A stretch of 64,000 bases of DNA, from positions 1-64,000 of the forward strand of contig MGRJ01000031.1 in assembly GCA_001798135.1 (NCBI GenBank), read 5' to 3'. Each line of letters opens with the position of its first letter. Positions within the stretch are counted from its first letter, which is position 1. Shown here piece after piece: positions 27,227 through 34,924 of the stretch. Source of the stretch: Deltaproteobacteria bacterium RIFCSPHIGHO2_02_FULL_40_28 (GTDB lineage: Bacteria > UBA10199 > 2-12-FULL-40-28). A program made the translations under genes and the position numbers. Below the pieces are notes generated by a model. That model was not told the DNA's origin, did not search any database, and was given only the letters and a program-made list of their open reading frames with translations.

Positions 27227-28552
27227 TTATGAAAAAATGGCTTTAAGACTCTCTACTGCATCATCATAGTCTACATTTTCTCCAACTTCTTGTTTTAGAA
27301 AATTATTAACCTCCTCAATTTTTTCGATGGCATAATCTACAGCAGGATTAGAGCCTGATTCATAAGCGCCAATTAAAATTAAATCTTTTTCTTTTTCATA
27401 GTTGGCCACAACTTCTTTGAGTTTACGTGAGGCCTCAAGATGATCTTTCTCTACAATATTGCTCATTACACGAGACACCGATTCGGAAACATCAATGGCT
27501 GGATATTGCCCCCTAGCAGCCAAATCTCTGGAAAGAATAACATGCCCATCTAAAATAGAACGCACTTCATCTGCTACAGGCTCGTTCATATCGTCTCCTT
27601 CAACCAGTACCGTATAAAAGGCAGTAATTGAACCCTTGTCAGAATTACCACTTCTCTCTAACAGTTTAGGAAGGGTTGAAAAAACAGAAGGAGTAAATCC
27701 TTGTCGGGCTGGAGGTTCACCAACCGCTAAGCCAATCTCGCGCAGAGCTCGCGCAAAACGAGTAATCGAATCCATCATGAGAATCACTTTTTTACCCTGA
27801 TCTCTAAAATATTCAGCAATAGCTGTTGCTACATAAGCTGCTTTAGCACGCACAAGAGAAGGTTGATCAGAAGTTGAAACAACAATCACCGAACGTTTAA
27901 TACCTTCCTCACCTAAATCTTGCTCTAAGAAATCACGTACTTCACGACCTCGCTCACCCACTAAACAAATCACATTGATGTCAGCCTCGGTATTTCTTGC
28001 AATCATTCCCATCAAGGTAGATTTTCCAACTCCAGCAGCAGCAAACAAACCAATTCTTTGTCCCTCACCAACAGTTAAAAGCGAATCCATACTTCGAATC
28101 CCAACAGAAATAGGTTGCAAGATACGCCTTCTTTTGAGGGCATCGGGCGGGGAAGCATGAACAGGATAAGTTCCCTCACACTGCAGAGGGCCTTTTTTAT
28201 CAACATCGAGAGGATCACCAAGACCATCAAGAATACGACCTAAAAGATTAAAACCAACAGGCACCATGAGGCAATTTCCTGTGGAAATCACATCATTGCC
28301 TGGCCCAATGCCTTCCAACTCACCTAAAGGCATAAGTAAAACATCATTGTCCTTAAAACCAACCACTTCAGCCTTAATGGGTTGTTTGCGATAAATAGAC
28401 TCAATAAAACAAAGTTCTCCAACACGCACATTGGGCACAACAGCCCGAACCACAAGGCCTGTTAGCTCTTTCACCTTACCCTTCACACGATAAAGCGAAA
28501 GGTTAGAAACTTGACTACGATATTTTTGGAAGTCGATCACTGGGGCTAACAT
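27227..28552 (-). CDS. sctN: T3SS ATPase SctN/FliI
   Basis: Export ATPase of 441 aa, homologous to F1-beta. Walker A AAAGVGKSTL (about residue 176), the FliI/SctN hallmark VGERGREVRDFLEQDLG, Walker B KKVILMMDSITRFARALREIGL, then GEPPARQGFTPSVFSTLPKLLERSG. It unfolds and releases substrates from chaperones at the export gate. It overlaps the FliH-like gene by 7 bp. Sequence alone leaves FliI versus SctN open; the SctJ and SctI neighbours favour an injectisome-type name. Confidence 0.97.
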   Translation of the reverse strand: MLAPVIDFQKYRSQVSNLSLYRVKGKVKELTGLVVRAVVPNVRVGELCFIESIYRKQPIKAEVVGFKDNDVLLMPLGELEGIGPGNDVISTGNCLMVPVGFNLLGRILDGLGDPLDVDKKGPLQCEGTYPVHASPPDALKRRRILQPISVGIRSMDSLLTVGEGQRIGLFAAAGVGKSTLMGMIARNTEADINVICLVGERGREVRDFLEQDLGEEGIKRSVIVVSTSDQPSLVRAKAAYVATAIAEYFRDQGKKVILMMDSITRFARALREIGLAVGEPPARQGFTPSVFSTLPKLLERSGNSDKGSITAFYTVLVEGDDMNEPVADEVRSILDGHVILSRDLAARGQYPAIDVSESVSRVMSNIVEKDHLEASRKLKEVVANYEKEKDLILIGAYESGSNPAVDYAIEKIEEVNNFLKQEVGENVDYDDAVESLKAIFS

Positions 28553-29238
28553 ATTTCTCCTAAACCTAAAGCTTTACGAATGGCCTTAAGTTGATTTTCA
28601 AGCTGGGCATCAATGGTGCCTACTTCGGATTCTACAATACACCCCTTAGGTTTCACTTTCTCATCGGACCTGATTTGAATAGAAGAAGAATGATCAAGCA
28701 CCGAAAGTAAATCGGCATGGTTAGCTTTAACTACTTCGTAATCAATAGGATTAACTAAAATAACAATTTTTTGGCCTTGAGAAGCTTTAAGGGTTTGCTT
28801 AACTAAACCAACAATAGCAGCATCCCTACTTGAAAGATCTTCTCCAATCACTTTTTCTGCAATGTCATAAACCAAACGAATAACATCCTTTTCAATTGTT
28901 GCCGCGAAATCTTCCTGGATTTTTTTAGCCTGCACCATCATTTCAGAAACAAGGGCCATGCCTTCTTCATGTCCTTCTTTAAAACCTTTTTTTCTTGTTT
29001 TTTCTAACTCTTCGCCCACTCGTGATAATAATTTTTCAGCCTCTTTTTTAATGCGCATAGCTTCTTTTTTAGCATCATCTAAAATGGCACGACCATACGT
29101 GGTTGCATCTCTTTCTTCCTTCCTTAAAACATTACGAGACAAAGCTGGAACCATCACATCGCCAGAATCCTTCAAATCAACTTGTTTTTGAAGATCAAGG
29201 GTGTCTTCAATTTCACTTCGTTTAACAATCTTACTCAT
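28546..29238 (-). CDS. sctL: SctL/FliH-like ATPase regulator
   Basis: A 230 aa stator/regulator of the export ATPase. N-terminal disordered section, a long helix (about 60-130, including EEAMRIKKEAEKLL-type repeats and EGHEEGMAL with FliH GxxxG-like spacing), and a C-terminal V-ATPase-E-like domain (about 130-225: AEKVIGEDLSSRDAAIVGLVKQTL, VNPIDYEVV). It overlaps the ATPase gene by 7 bp, the invariant SctL-SctN arrangement. Confidence 0.9.
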   Translation of the reverse strand: MSKIVKRSEIEDTLDLQKQVDLKDSGDVMVPALSRNVLRKEERDATTYGRAILDDAKKEAMRIKKEAEKLLSRVGEELEKTRKKGFKEGHEEGMALVSEMMVQAKKIQEDFAATIEKDVIRLVYDIAEKVIGEDLSSRDAAIVGLVKQTLKASQGQKIVILVNPIDYEVVKANHADLLSVLDHSSSIQIRSDEKVKPKGCIVESEVGTIDAQLENQLKAIRKALGLGEIC

Positions 29239-29281
29239 AAAAGTATTTTATCTTAAAACTCCCTGAATTAACAGGGTATTT

Positions 29282-30235
29282 CTAAACTTCTTGCCCTACC
29301 AACCCCAAGACTATATTGAGAATTTCTTCTCGATAACGGGCAACAGTTTTTTCTGTATTGATGGGTTGATTTCTATCGATATATTTTTGAAATTGACCAG
29401 CCACCTCTTTTGAAAAACGCCTTTTGATAAGCAAAATAGCTTGCGAATCTTGTGGCAGCAATGACTTAGAAAAAATAAAAAATCCAGCATCCATCACTAA
29501 GCCTTCGGTTGATCTGCGATTTAAATCTAACGAAAGAAAATGCGATTGGGCTTGTTTTAAACGGATTTGAGGTACTTTTCTTTTTTGCTCTACATGCCTT
29601 TTCAAAATAGTAGCTTCTTTTTTCTCAAGCCTGGCCAAAATAAAATCAATGCCCTTCTCGTTTAAACTAACAATAGCCATGGCTAGTTCAGCATAGCCTA
29701 ATTCACGAAACATCATTTCGAGTTTAAAACGTGCAAGATGAGGAATGGATTCAAAAGAATGACCTATAGGGCCACTCCAAGTGTCACTTACACGAAATCG
29801 ATTTTCGAAATCAGACCTCATGGTTAAAAATAATTCTTCATCCATATGAGATAATTGCGACAAGCGTGGAAGATTTTTCAGTACATCTGGTGGCAAACGA
29901 TCTAAAATGGAATGCACATGTTCACTTGGCAAGTATTTAAGCACAATAGCAATCACACGAGGGGGTTCTTTTACTAAAGCTTCTAAAATCCAATCGGGAT
30001 GAATTTCTGCCAAAGGAGATTTGGCTATTTCTTCTTTGAGCTGTTTCATTTCTGAAATAATGGTTTTGTTTCTCTCTGCCTTAGACAAAGTTAACAGTTC
30101 CTTGAAAGCAGGCTCTAAAATGTTTTGTTCTTGAGTGTGAAGAAAACGAAGAAGAGTAAGCGCCCCATCACCATCTAATAAAAGTGACACTAAGGCAAAA
30201 GACCTTTGAGTATCCGATAATTCCAAAAATTTCAT
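29282..30235 (-). CDS. FliG-like protein of the secretion locus
   Basis: A 317 aa protein with a FliG-type middle segment: EPPRVIAIVLKYLPSEHVHS followed by ILDRLPPDVLKNLPRLSQLS (about residues 90-130), matching the EHPQtiAliLs.L....Aa.iL..Lp pattern of FliG. The N-terminal part (SFALVSLLLDGDGALTLLRFL) also fits FliG-N, which begins with alLLlslGee.A..v...L. A classical torque helix (charged EXXR motif) is not clear. In injectisomes this position is usually held by SctK, so a FliG-like protein next to SctL/N is unusual. Confidence 0.72.
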   Translation of the reverse strand: MKFLELSDTQRSFALVSLLLDGDGALTLLRFLHTQEQNILEPAFKELLTLSKAERNKTIISEMKQLKEEIAKSPLAEIHPDWILEALVKEPPRVIAIVLKYLPSEHVHSILDRLPPDVLKNLPRLSQLSHMDEELFLTMRSDFENRFRVSDTWSGPIGHSFESIPHLARFKLEMMFRELGYAELAMAIVSLNEKGIDFILARLEKKEATILKRHVEQKRKVPQIRLKQAQSHFLSLDLNRRSTEGLVMDAGFFIFSKSLLPQDSQAILLIKRRFSKEVAGQFQKYIDRNQPINTEKTVARYREEILNIVLGLVGQEV

Positions 30236-30244
30236 ATTAAGACA

Positions 30245-30419
30245 CTGTTGAGAAATGTCTCCCCTCTGTCATCCCCGCGAAGGCGGGGATCCAGTTCCTC
30301 TCTGTCATTCCCATGAAGATGGGAATCCATCTTAAATTCAAAGATGGATCCCTGCTTTCGCAGGGATGACAATTGATGCAGGAATGACAGAATTGATGGA
30401 AAACTATATTTTTCAACAG
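30245..30419. mobile_element. MITE-like element, copy 1
   Basis: A 175-bp element with imperfect terminal inverted repeats (CTGTTGAGAAATGT at the left, the complement of CTGTTGAAAAATA at the right). It contains two dRS3-like palindromes (CCCCGCGAAGGCGGGG and relatives). A second copy in opposite orientation lies at 57923-58113. It encodes no protein and sits between sctI and the fliG-like gene. A separate CACTGTT-GAA-AACAGTG palindrome lies just outside at 30431-30447. Confidence 0.75.
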
Positions 30420-30464
30420 ACCCATTAAAACACTGTTGAAAACAGTGCCCTCAAAGATTATTTT

Positions 30465-30956
30465 TCAGCCCACTTGGGTTTGTACAATGGTTTGAATACC
30501 ACGCGAAATTGCATCCGTAAATCGCGAAAAACCTTCCGCCATAATGGTGGTATTAGCAACACCTGCTTGGAGGGCTAAAAGCTGTCTGGGATTAACCTTA
30601 AGCCCAGGAGTGGTGAGAGTTTCAATGGCTGAATCAAGACTTAAGAGATCTTTGTTCATTTCTTTAAACATGTCGAAGTACTGGCTATCTTTACCACCCG
30701 TTTTTTGAATTTCAGAACCTTCGGTCTGAACTTTAATATTTTCAGCAGACACAACATTCATATCCCCTTGAGTGCTGCCATAGTCTTCCTTCATTTTATC
30801 CATCATGCGATCAGCAAGAGTTTGATCAAAAGTTGTTTGAAAAGAAGGGTTAGTACTTGGAGTTAAAGTACCAGGTTTTAAATCAGGCGAGGGCGTAGTA
30901 GACTTAATTGTCTGAGCTGCAATCTGATTTAATTTTGAAATTAAGGGATCTACCAT
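30465..30956 (-). CDS. sctI: SctI-like inner rod protein
   Basis: A 163 aa protein with no signal peptide or cysteine. Its C-terminal 60 residues (SLDSAIETLTTPGLKVNPRQ, LLALQAGVANTTIMAEGFSR, FTDAISRGIQTIVQTQ) match the pattern of SctI/YscI rod proteins, which end in a LL.lQ..v...t...el.sK.....t.gi..L...Q helix. The N-terminal part is low complexity (P/S/T). Encoded between the sigma factor and the FliG-like gene; FliE occupies the equivalent place in flagellar operons. Confidence 0.78.
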   Translation of the reverse strand: MVDPLISKLNQIAAQTIKSTTPSPDLKPGTLTPSTNPSFQTTFDQTLADRMMDKMKEDYGSTQGDMNVVSAENIKVQTEGSEIQKTGGKDSQYFDMFKEMNKDLLSLDSAIETLTTPGLKVNPRQLLALQAGVANTTIMAEGFSRFTDAISRGIQTIVQTQVG

Positions 30957-31766
30957 TTAATCTGTCCTCACAACCTCCTCTGGAGAGAGGTCATCTCCCA
31001 TGGGTTTTTTCATGCCCTTGGGATTTAAACAAGTAAGCTTCTTAAAAAGCATTTCTAAGGCCCGTGCATGTAAGCGAGAAGTCCACGATTTAGAAAGACT
31101 GAGCTTAGTTCCAATTTCTTGTAAGGTTTTATTTTGGAAATAATACATTTTGACGAGTTTTCTTTCTTTGTCAGGCAAGGCCTCAATGGCATCGCGCATT
31201 TTTTCTTTTACCTTTTGAAACTCAGCTTTGTGTTCAATATCTTTTTTGGCATTTTTATCCTCCACCTCAAAATCTTCCATACTATCCAGAGACATCACAT
31301 ACATGGAGGCCAACGAATTAAAGGTATCATAGAGACCCTCAACTTCACTTTTAACAGCATTTGTTGCACCCATAATGCGTTCGGTAATACTTTGAAAATA
31401 GGCACTGGCAGCTTGATCTAATTTGATTTTGGCGTAGAGAGATCTGGGAACCCAGCCTGTTTTTCTTAATCCATCATAAATGGCACCCTTAATACGATAA
31501 TAGGCAAAGGTTTTAAAATCGACGTTAAACCGTGCATCAAAACGTTTAGCAGCTTCTAAAAGTCCTAACCTGGCATTGCACAAAATATCATCATAATCAG
31601 CATCTGAAGAAAGAGCACGAGCTACCTTGCTGGCAATAGAAGCCGCAAAAGGTAAATATTTCTCGATTAAAGAATCGGAATCAGGTGTTGGCGCAGCAGA
31701 TCCTGCAGGTGGAACCGATACTTTACCCTTTTGATTTTTTGTTTTTTCTTCAGTCACAGTGTGCAT
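30957..31766 (-). CDS. FliA/WhiG-like sigma-28 family RNA polymerase sigma factor
   Basis: Sigma-70 family protein of about 269 aa. Region 2: AGLGLLEAAKRFD-like stretch (ARLGLLEAAKRFDARF) and FKTFAYYRIKGAIYDGLRKT, the flagellar sigma hallmark (R-I-rGa--D-LR--dW-PRS). Region 4: ALPDKERKLVKMYYFQNKTL, QEIGTKLSLSKSWTSRLHAR. The start is ambiguous: ATG 31766 has AAGGGG 5 nt upstream, and GTG 31790 extends the disordered N-terminus by 8 residues. It is coupled to sctI (stop and start separated by no bases) and presumably directs transcription of the secretion locus. Confidence 0.93.
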   Translation of the reverse strand: MHTVTEEKTKNQKGKVSVPPAGSAAPTPDSDSLIEKYLPFAASIASKVARALSSDADYDDILCNARLGLLEAAKRFDARFNVDFKTFAYYRIKGAIYDGLRKTGWVPRSLYAKIKLDQAASAYFQSITERIMGATNAVKSEVEGLYDTFNSLASMYVMSLDSMEDFEVEDKNAKKDIEHKAEFQKVKEKMRDAIEALPDKERKLVKMYYFQNKTLQEIGTKLSLSKSWTSRLHARALEMLFKKLTCLNPKGMKKPMGDDLSPEEVVRTD

Positions 31767-31970
31767 AAACTCCCCTTTTTTGATTTCCACTTACCCTTCA
31801 AGTGTGCAGCTTTTGTGCCAAGATCAAAAAAAGGCAGGCTCCTTAGAACTTATTATTTTATGTTTAAAATCAACTAGTTATCTATTTTTTTCTCCTTTGC
31901 ATCAATTGTACTTCCTTATTTGGGGGTCATTCTCCTCAAAAAAGGAGGTATAGAGTCTCCATTTCGAACC

Positions 31971-32417
31971 CTAAAAATTGATAATGGCCTCTTGCTGAGC
32001 ACGGGTTCTATTGGTTACCACTTGCCCAATGCCGGGCTCCATTTCGTTAGGAACCATAAAATCTGTAGGCATAGCTCCAGCACTCACTGAATCTTTTTCA
32101 AACAATCCAGGCATGGAAATTGGACCTGTTTGTTGATTGGCTTGCGCAGCGAGTTGATCTTTTACCGATGCTTTATAAAGTTGATCCTGAGCAAAACGGG
32201 TTGAGCCATAGGCAGCCATGCTAATGGGAAGACCTATTCCAGGAAGGAGAGCCCCCGTTAAAGCTCCCGTCAAAGGACCACCTAAATTACCCCAAAATTT
32301 TGCCAGACCACGTCCAAATTTTTGCCAAGGACTTAAGGGGTCAGCTTCAGGGCGAGTGTAGGCATCGGCTCTTCCGTAATCAACTCGCATCATCGATGGC
32401 ATAATAGGTACTACCAT
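31971..32417 (-). CDS. Hypothetical T3SS-locus protein
   Basis: Unrecognised 148 aa protein with no signal peptide and no cysteine. A glycine-rich segment (about 45-75: GNLGGPLTGALTGALLPGIG) resembles glycine-zipper membrane-active sequences, followed by a Q-rich C-terminus. It is encoded 18 bp after sctJ and followed by a 180-bp gap before the sigma factor. A translocator-like or small exported component is possible, but only the context supports this. Confidence 0.6.
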   Translation of the reverse strand: MVVPIMPSMMRVDYGRADAYTRPEADPLSPWQKFGRGLAKFWGNLGGPLTGALTGALLPGIGLPISMAAYGSTRFAQDQLYKASVKDQLAAQANQQTGPISMPGLFEKDSVSAGAMPTDFMVPNEMEPGIGQVVTNRTRAQQEAIINF

Positions 32418-32435
32418 AAAAAACCTCGTCTTAAA

Positions 32436-33368
32436 TTAAGCTCTCTGCCCTTTTGGAGCTCCTTCTAAAATTTGATCTACTTGAGGAGCACCTGCAGGAA
32501 AAGCTTGGTTGCTTGATGCCTCTGTACCCTTTTTATTTGCTGCATTCTTTTGCTGACGTGAACGACCCAGCATGAGAACAATAAGAACCAAACCCGCCGA
32601 CAAAATAACAAACACCACCAAGAAAATAATGGCTACCGTTTTAAACTTTTTAGCCGACTTAGCATCCATGGTAAGCCCACCAATAGAAACCATATCTTCT
32701 GCTTCCATGGCTTCTATTTCCTGATCATTCGTAGGCTTTTCTTCTGCCATCATTTCTGCTTCAAAGGGAGCTTCCACACGACTAATAATAACCGCTACAT
32801 CCCTCATATCCATACTTGGAACAGTGTTAGCTACAAACTGCTGCACCTTAGATTCGGTAATAAATTCTGTTTGGTTAGATTTGGCAGCAACTTGCACAAC
32901 AACTGAGGCAGATGGCCTAGCTTGTGCTACACTATCATCTGCAAATTCATCTTTATCGGGCATGTTTAAAACAACATCGGCATTAACCACACCTGGAATG
33001 GCACGAAGTGAATTAATGATTTCACCCTTTAAAGCCAACATTTCACGGCACTTTTCTGTTTTTGGGGTAGGAATCATACCTGCATCTTTGCAAATACCCG
33101 ACAAACCCAATTCTCTTTGTTTAGGTAAATTATGATCAACTAAGATTTCTCTGGCTCTTGGCTCATCAGAGCCCCTCACAAAAACTGACCACGAAACTGT
33201 TTGTTGTTTTTCGATAGCTTGCTTTCTGGCTTTAATCCCATTTCGAGATAACACCACCATAATCTCATTAGTGTTTCGTTGATCCAACTCTTGCAGCAGC
33301 ACAACCTCGTCCTTACAAGCTATAAAGGTTGTTACTACCAACACAAAAATGAGTTGAAGTTTTGTCAT
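32436..33368 (-). CDS. sctJ: T3SS inner membrane ring lipoprotein SctJ
   Basis: YscJ/SctJ lipoprotein of 310 aa from ATG 33368; a longer frame to 33542 overlaps the TPR gene and is rejected, since ATG 33368 has an AAGGGAAA ribosome site and begins a signal peptide with lipobox FIAC (Cys about 20). Ring-building motifs: LLQELDQRNTNEIMVVLSRN, GIKARK, then ALKGEIINSLRAIPGVVNADVVLNMP. It has a C-terminal membrane helix (about 240-262). A lipoprotein ring protein of this size, rather than a 550 aa FliF, marks the system as injectisome-type. Confidence 0.95.
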   Translation of the reverse strand: MTKLQLIFVLVVTTFIACKDEVVLLQELDQRNTNEIMVVLSRNGIKARKQAIEKQQTVSWSVFVRGSDEPRAREILVDHNLPKQRELGLSGICKDAGMIPTPKTEKCREMLALKGEIINSLRAIPGVVNADVVLNMPDKDEFADDSVAQARPSASVVVQVAAKSNQTEFITESKVQQFVANTVPSMDMRDVAVIISRVEAPFEAEMMAEEKPTNDQEIEAMEAEDMVSIGGLTMDAKSAKKFKTVAIIFLVVFVILSAGLVLIVLMLGRSRQQKNAANKKGTEASSNQAFPAGAPQVDQILEGAPKGQRA

Positions 33369-33378
33369 TAATTTTCCC

Positions 33379-33810
33379 TTATCTGAGAGCAGCTTTTTGC
33401 GAAGCCTCAGCTCGAAATTTAACAGGATCATATCCTTCCAACACCAAGTTCTTAAGCGACTTGGCAAAATCACCTGCCGTGCCTGCTGTATCAAGCTCGC
33501 ACGCCTTATCCAAGGCTTTAAGAGCTTCATCTTTTTTGCCATAAAATAAAAGAGCCTCTCCTAAATGAGCATAAGCAAAAGCACTTTTTTCGTTAATTTT
33601 TAAAGCATCCTTTAAAGACCTAATGGCAGGAAGATACTTTTTTTCAGCAAAGAGCACATTAGCAAGTGCCACATGAGGCACCTCGTGATCTGGTTTTAAG
33701 GCAATAATACCTTCAAAAACAGCCCGAGCTTCTTTTAACTTGGTCATTGCCAAGTAGATGTAGCCTGCCTCCAACATCAAAACAATATCGTCTCGCGGAA
33801 CCTCGATCAT
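33379..33810 (-). CDS. TPR protein of T3SS locus
   Basis: A 143 aa soluble protein with three TPR units (about residues 10-115: MLEAGYIYLAMTKLKEARAV, HVALANVLFAEKKYLPAIRS, AYAHLGEALLFYGKKDEAL). Placed between the needle-like gene and sctJ. The size and position resemble small TPR chaperones such as SctG/YscG-type proteins, which keep needle subunits soluble; it lies 24 bp downstream of the candidate needle gene. Function is inferred from architecture and context. Confidence 0.78.
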   Translation of the reverse strand: MIEVPRDDIVLMLEAGYIYLAMTKLKEARAVFEGIIALKPDHEVPHVALANVLFAEKKYLPAIRSLKDALKINEKSAFAYAHLGEALLFYGKKDEALKALDKACELDTAGTAGDFAKSLKNLVLEGYDPVKFRAEASQKAALR

Positions 33811-33834
33811 ACTTACTCCTTTTTTTACCCTTCA

Positions 33835-34338
33835 TCAGCTTGACCTGATGTTACGGACTATGGATGCAACCATAGAATCTCTTGAGTTCATCAAGTTAGA
33901 AGCCGTGGTAAACATCCGGTTTTGTTTTCCCATTTCATCCTGAATCATGAGCATTGAAATACTAGAAGCTTGTGAATCAGCTAATTGCTGTTGGGCCATA
34001 CCAAGCATGTCTTGGGTTCCCGAACCTGTTGAGGTAGGAACACCAGAACTGCTACTGCCATAATAATTGGTAGTTGCCCCTGAATAAACACCCGCCGTAG
34101 TTCCATAACCTGTGCCACCACCATACCCAGCCGTAGCATTTACTGCCGAACCAACAATGGTTGCGCCATCGGTATTTCCAGCGGTTGCCATTGACGAAGT
34201 AGCCACAGGACCAGCCAAGGCCGAACCATAACTGACCTTCGAATAAAAATCGGTTCCTGTTGCAGCCTTTTGGGTGCTCGTTAAAGCATAACCACTTGAG
34301 TCTACCGAGTTGGTACCAATATTTGTTGGAGTTGCCAT
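33835..34338 (-). CDS. Candidate needle-type (SctF-like) T3SS subunit
   Basis: A 167 aa protein from ATG 34338, which has an AGGAGAG ribosome site (an upstream start at 34365 is less good). Residues 1-115 are Gly/Ser/Thr/Tyr-rich low complexity with no cysteine. The last 40 residues are helical: ISMLMIQDEMGKQNRMFTTA then SNLMNSRDSMVASIVRNIRS. This resembles the C-terminus of SctF needle proteins (pattern Y...RNAQS...K..D..AAIIQNFR). The long low-complexity N-terminus would be unusual for a needle. A TPR chaperone-like gene follows directly. Confidence 0.5.
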   Translation of the reverse strand: MATPTNIGTNSVDSSGYALTSTQKAATGTDFYSKVSYGSALAGPVATSSMATAGNTDGATIVGSAVNATAGYGGGTGYGTTAGVYSGATTNYYGSSSSGVPTSTGSGTQDMLGMAQQQLADSQASSISMLMIQDEMGKQNRMFTTASNLMNSRDSMVASIVRNIRSS

Positions 34339-34421
34339 ATTTTCTCTCCTATCTTTCGAGCCCATGATTGGGCTTACATTGAAATTATCGTCATCTTGAA
34401 ACCCTTAAGTTTCGTTTTTTC

Positions 34422-34739
34422 TCATTTTTTTACTGTCGCCTTCTTAGGATCCATTGAAGACTGCTTTGGAGTGGCCTTAGATATGAGATCATACTTGGTT
34501 TTCACAAGATCCCTGATTAAATCAACAGTTAAATCATAAGCCTTTAAGGCTGCCCGTACCTTTTTTTGCTTGGCTAAGCCCCCTATTTTATTTTTAATCA
34601 TTCTTTCCAAGGCTTCATAAGCTTGAGAGATACTTTGGTTCACCTTGACGAAATCCTCGCTTTCAATCAATTTTTCGATAAAGGGATACCCTAAAAGAGG
34701 CTTTTTCACTTCGTCTTTTTTTGCTGGTTTTGTAGCCAT
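34422..34739 (-). CDS. Small lysine-rich helical protein, first gene of T3SS unit
   Basis: Unrecognised 105 aa protein, basic, with Lys-rich tails at both ends and a helical core (residues about 18-85). There is a strong GGGGGAAG ribosome site. It lies 83 bp upstream of the needle-like gene in the same direction. No signal peptide or cysteine. It could be a chaperone or a DNA/RNA-binding protein; nothing in the sequence decides. Confidence 0.6.
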   Translation of the reverse strand: MATKPAKKDEVKKPLLGYPFIEKLIESEDFVKVNQSISQAYEALERMIKNKIGGLAKQKKVRAALKAYDLTVDLIRDLVKTKYDLISKATPKQSSMDPKKATVKK

Positions 34740-34924
34740 ACTTCCCCCAATTGCTAATTAAATCAAATAGTTATATTTATACCGCCCCTCGTTTTAAAGG
34801 AGGGAATGGGCCTAAATAACCCATATCTTTAAAATTATAAGGTATTTTTCAAAAATTGGAAACCCTTCTTATCAGAGGGCTTTTTTGAGAAAAGAAGCCC
34901 CCGCTTATAGCAGGAGAGCTTCAT

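Noticed and set aside
30237-30425. Open frame of 62 codons with WIPAFAGMT-type peptides
   Set aside because: It is the translation of dRS3-like repeats inside a MITE; such peptides appear wherever the repeat is translated and there is no ribosome site.
22228-33368. True flagellum
   Set aside because: There is flagellar gene order, but the ring protein is a short SctJ lipoprotein, a SctI rod protein is present, and no flagellin, hook, FliF or chemotaxis gene is seen. Flagellar genes elsewhere cannot be excluded.
33369-33542. N-terminal extension of SctJ to 33542
   Set aside because: It would overlap the TPR gene by more than 160 bp and place the signal peptide internally; ATG 33368 has its own ribosome site.
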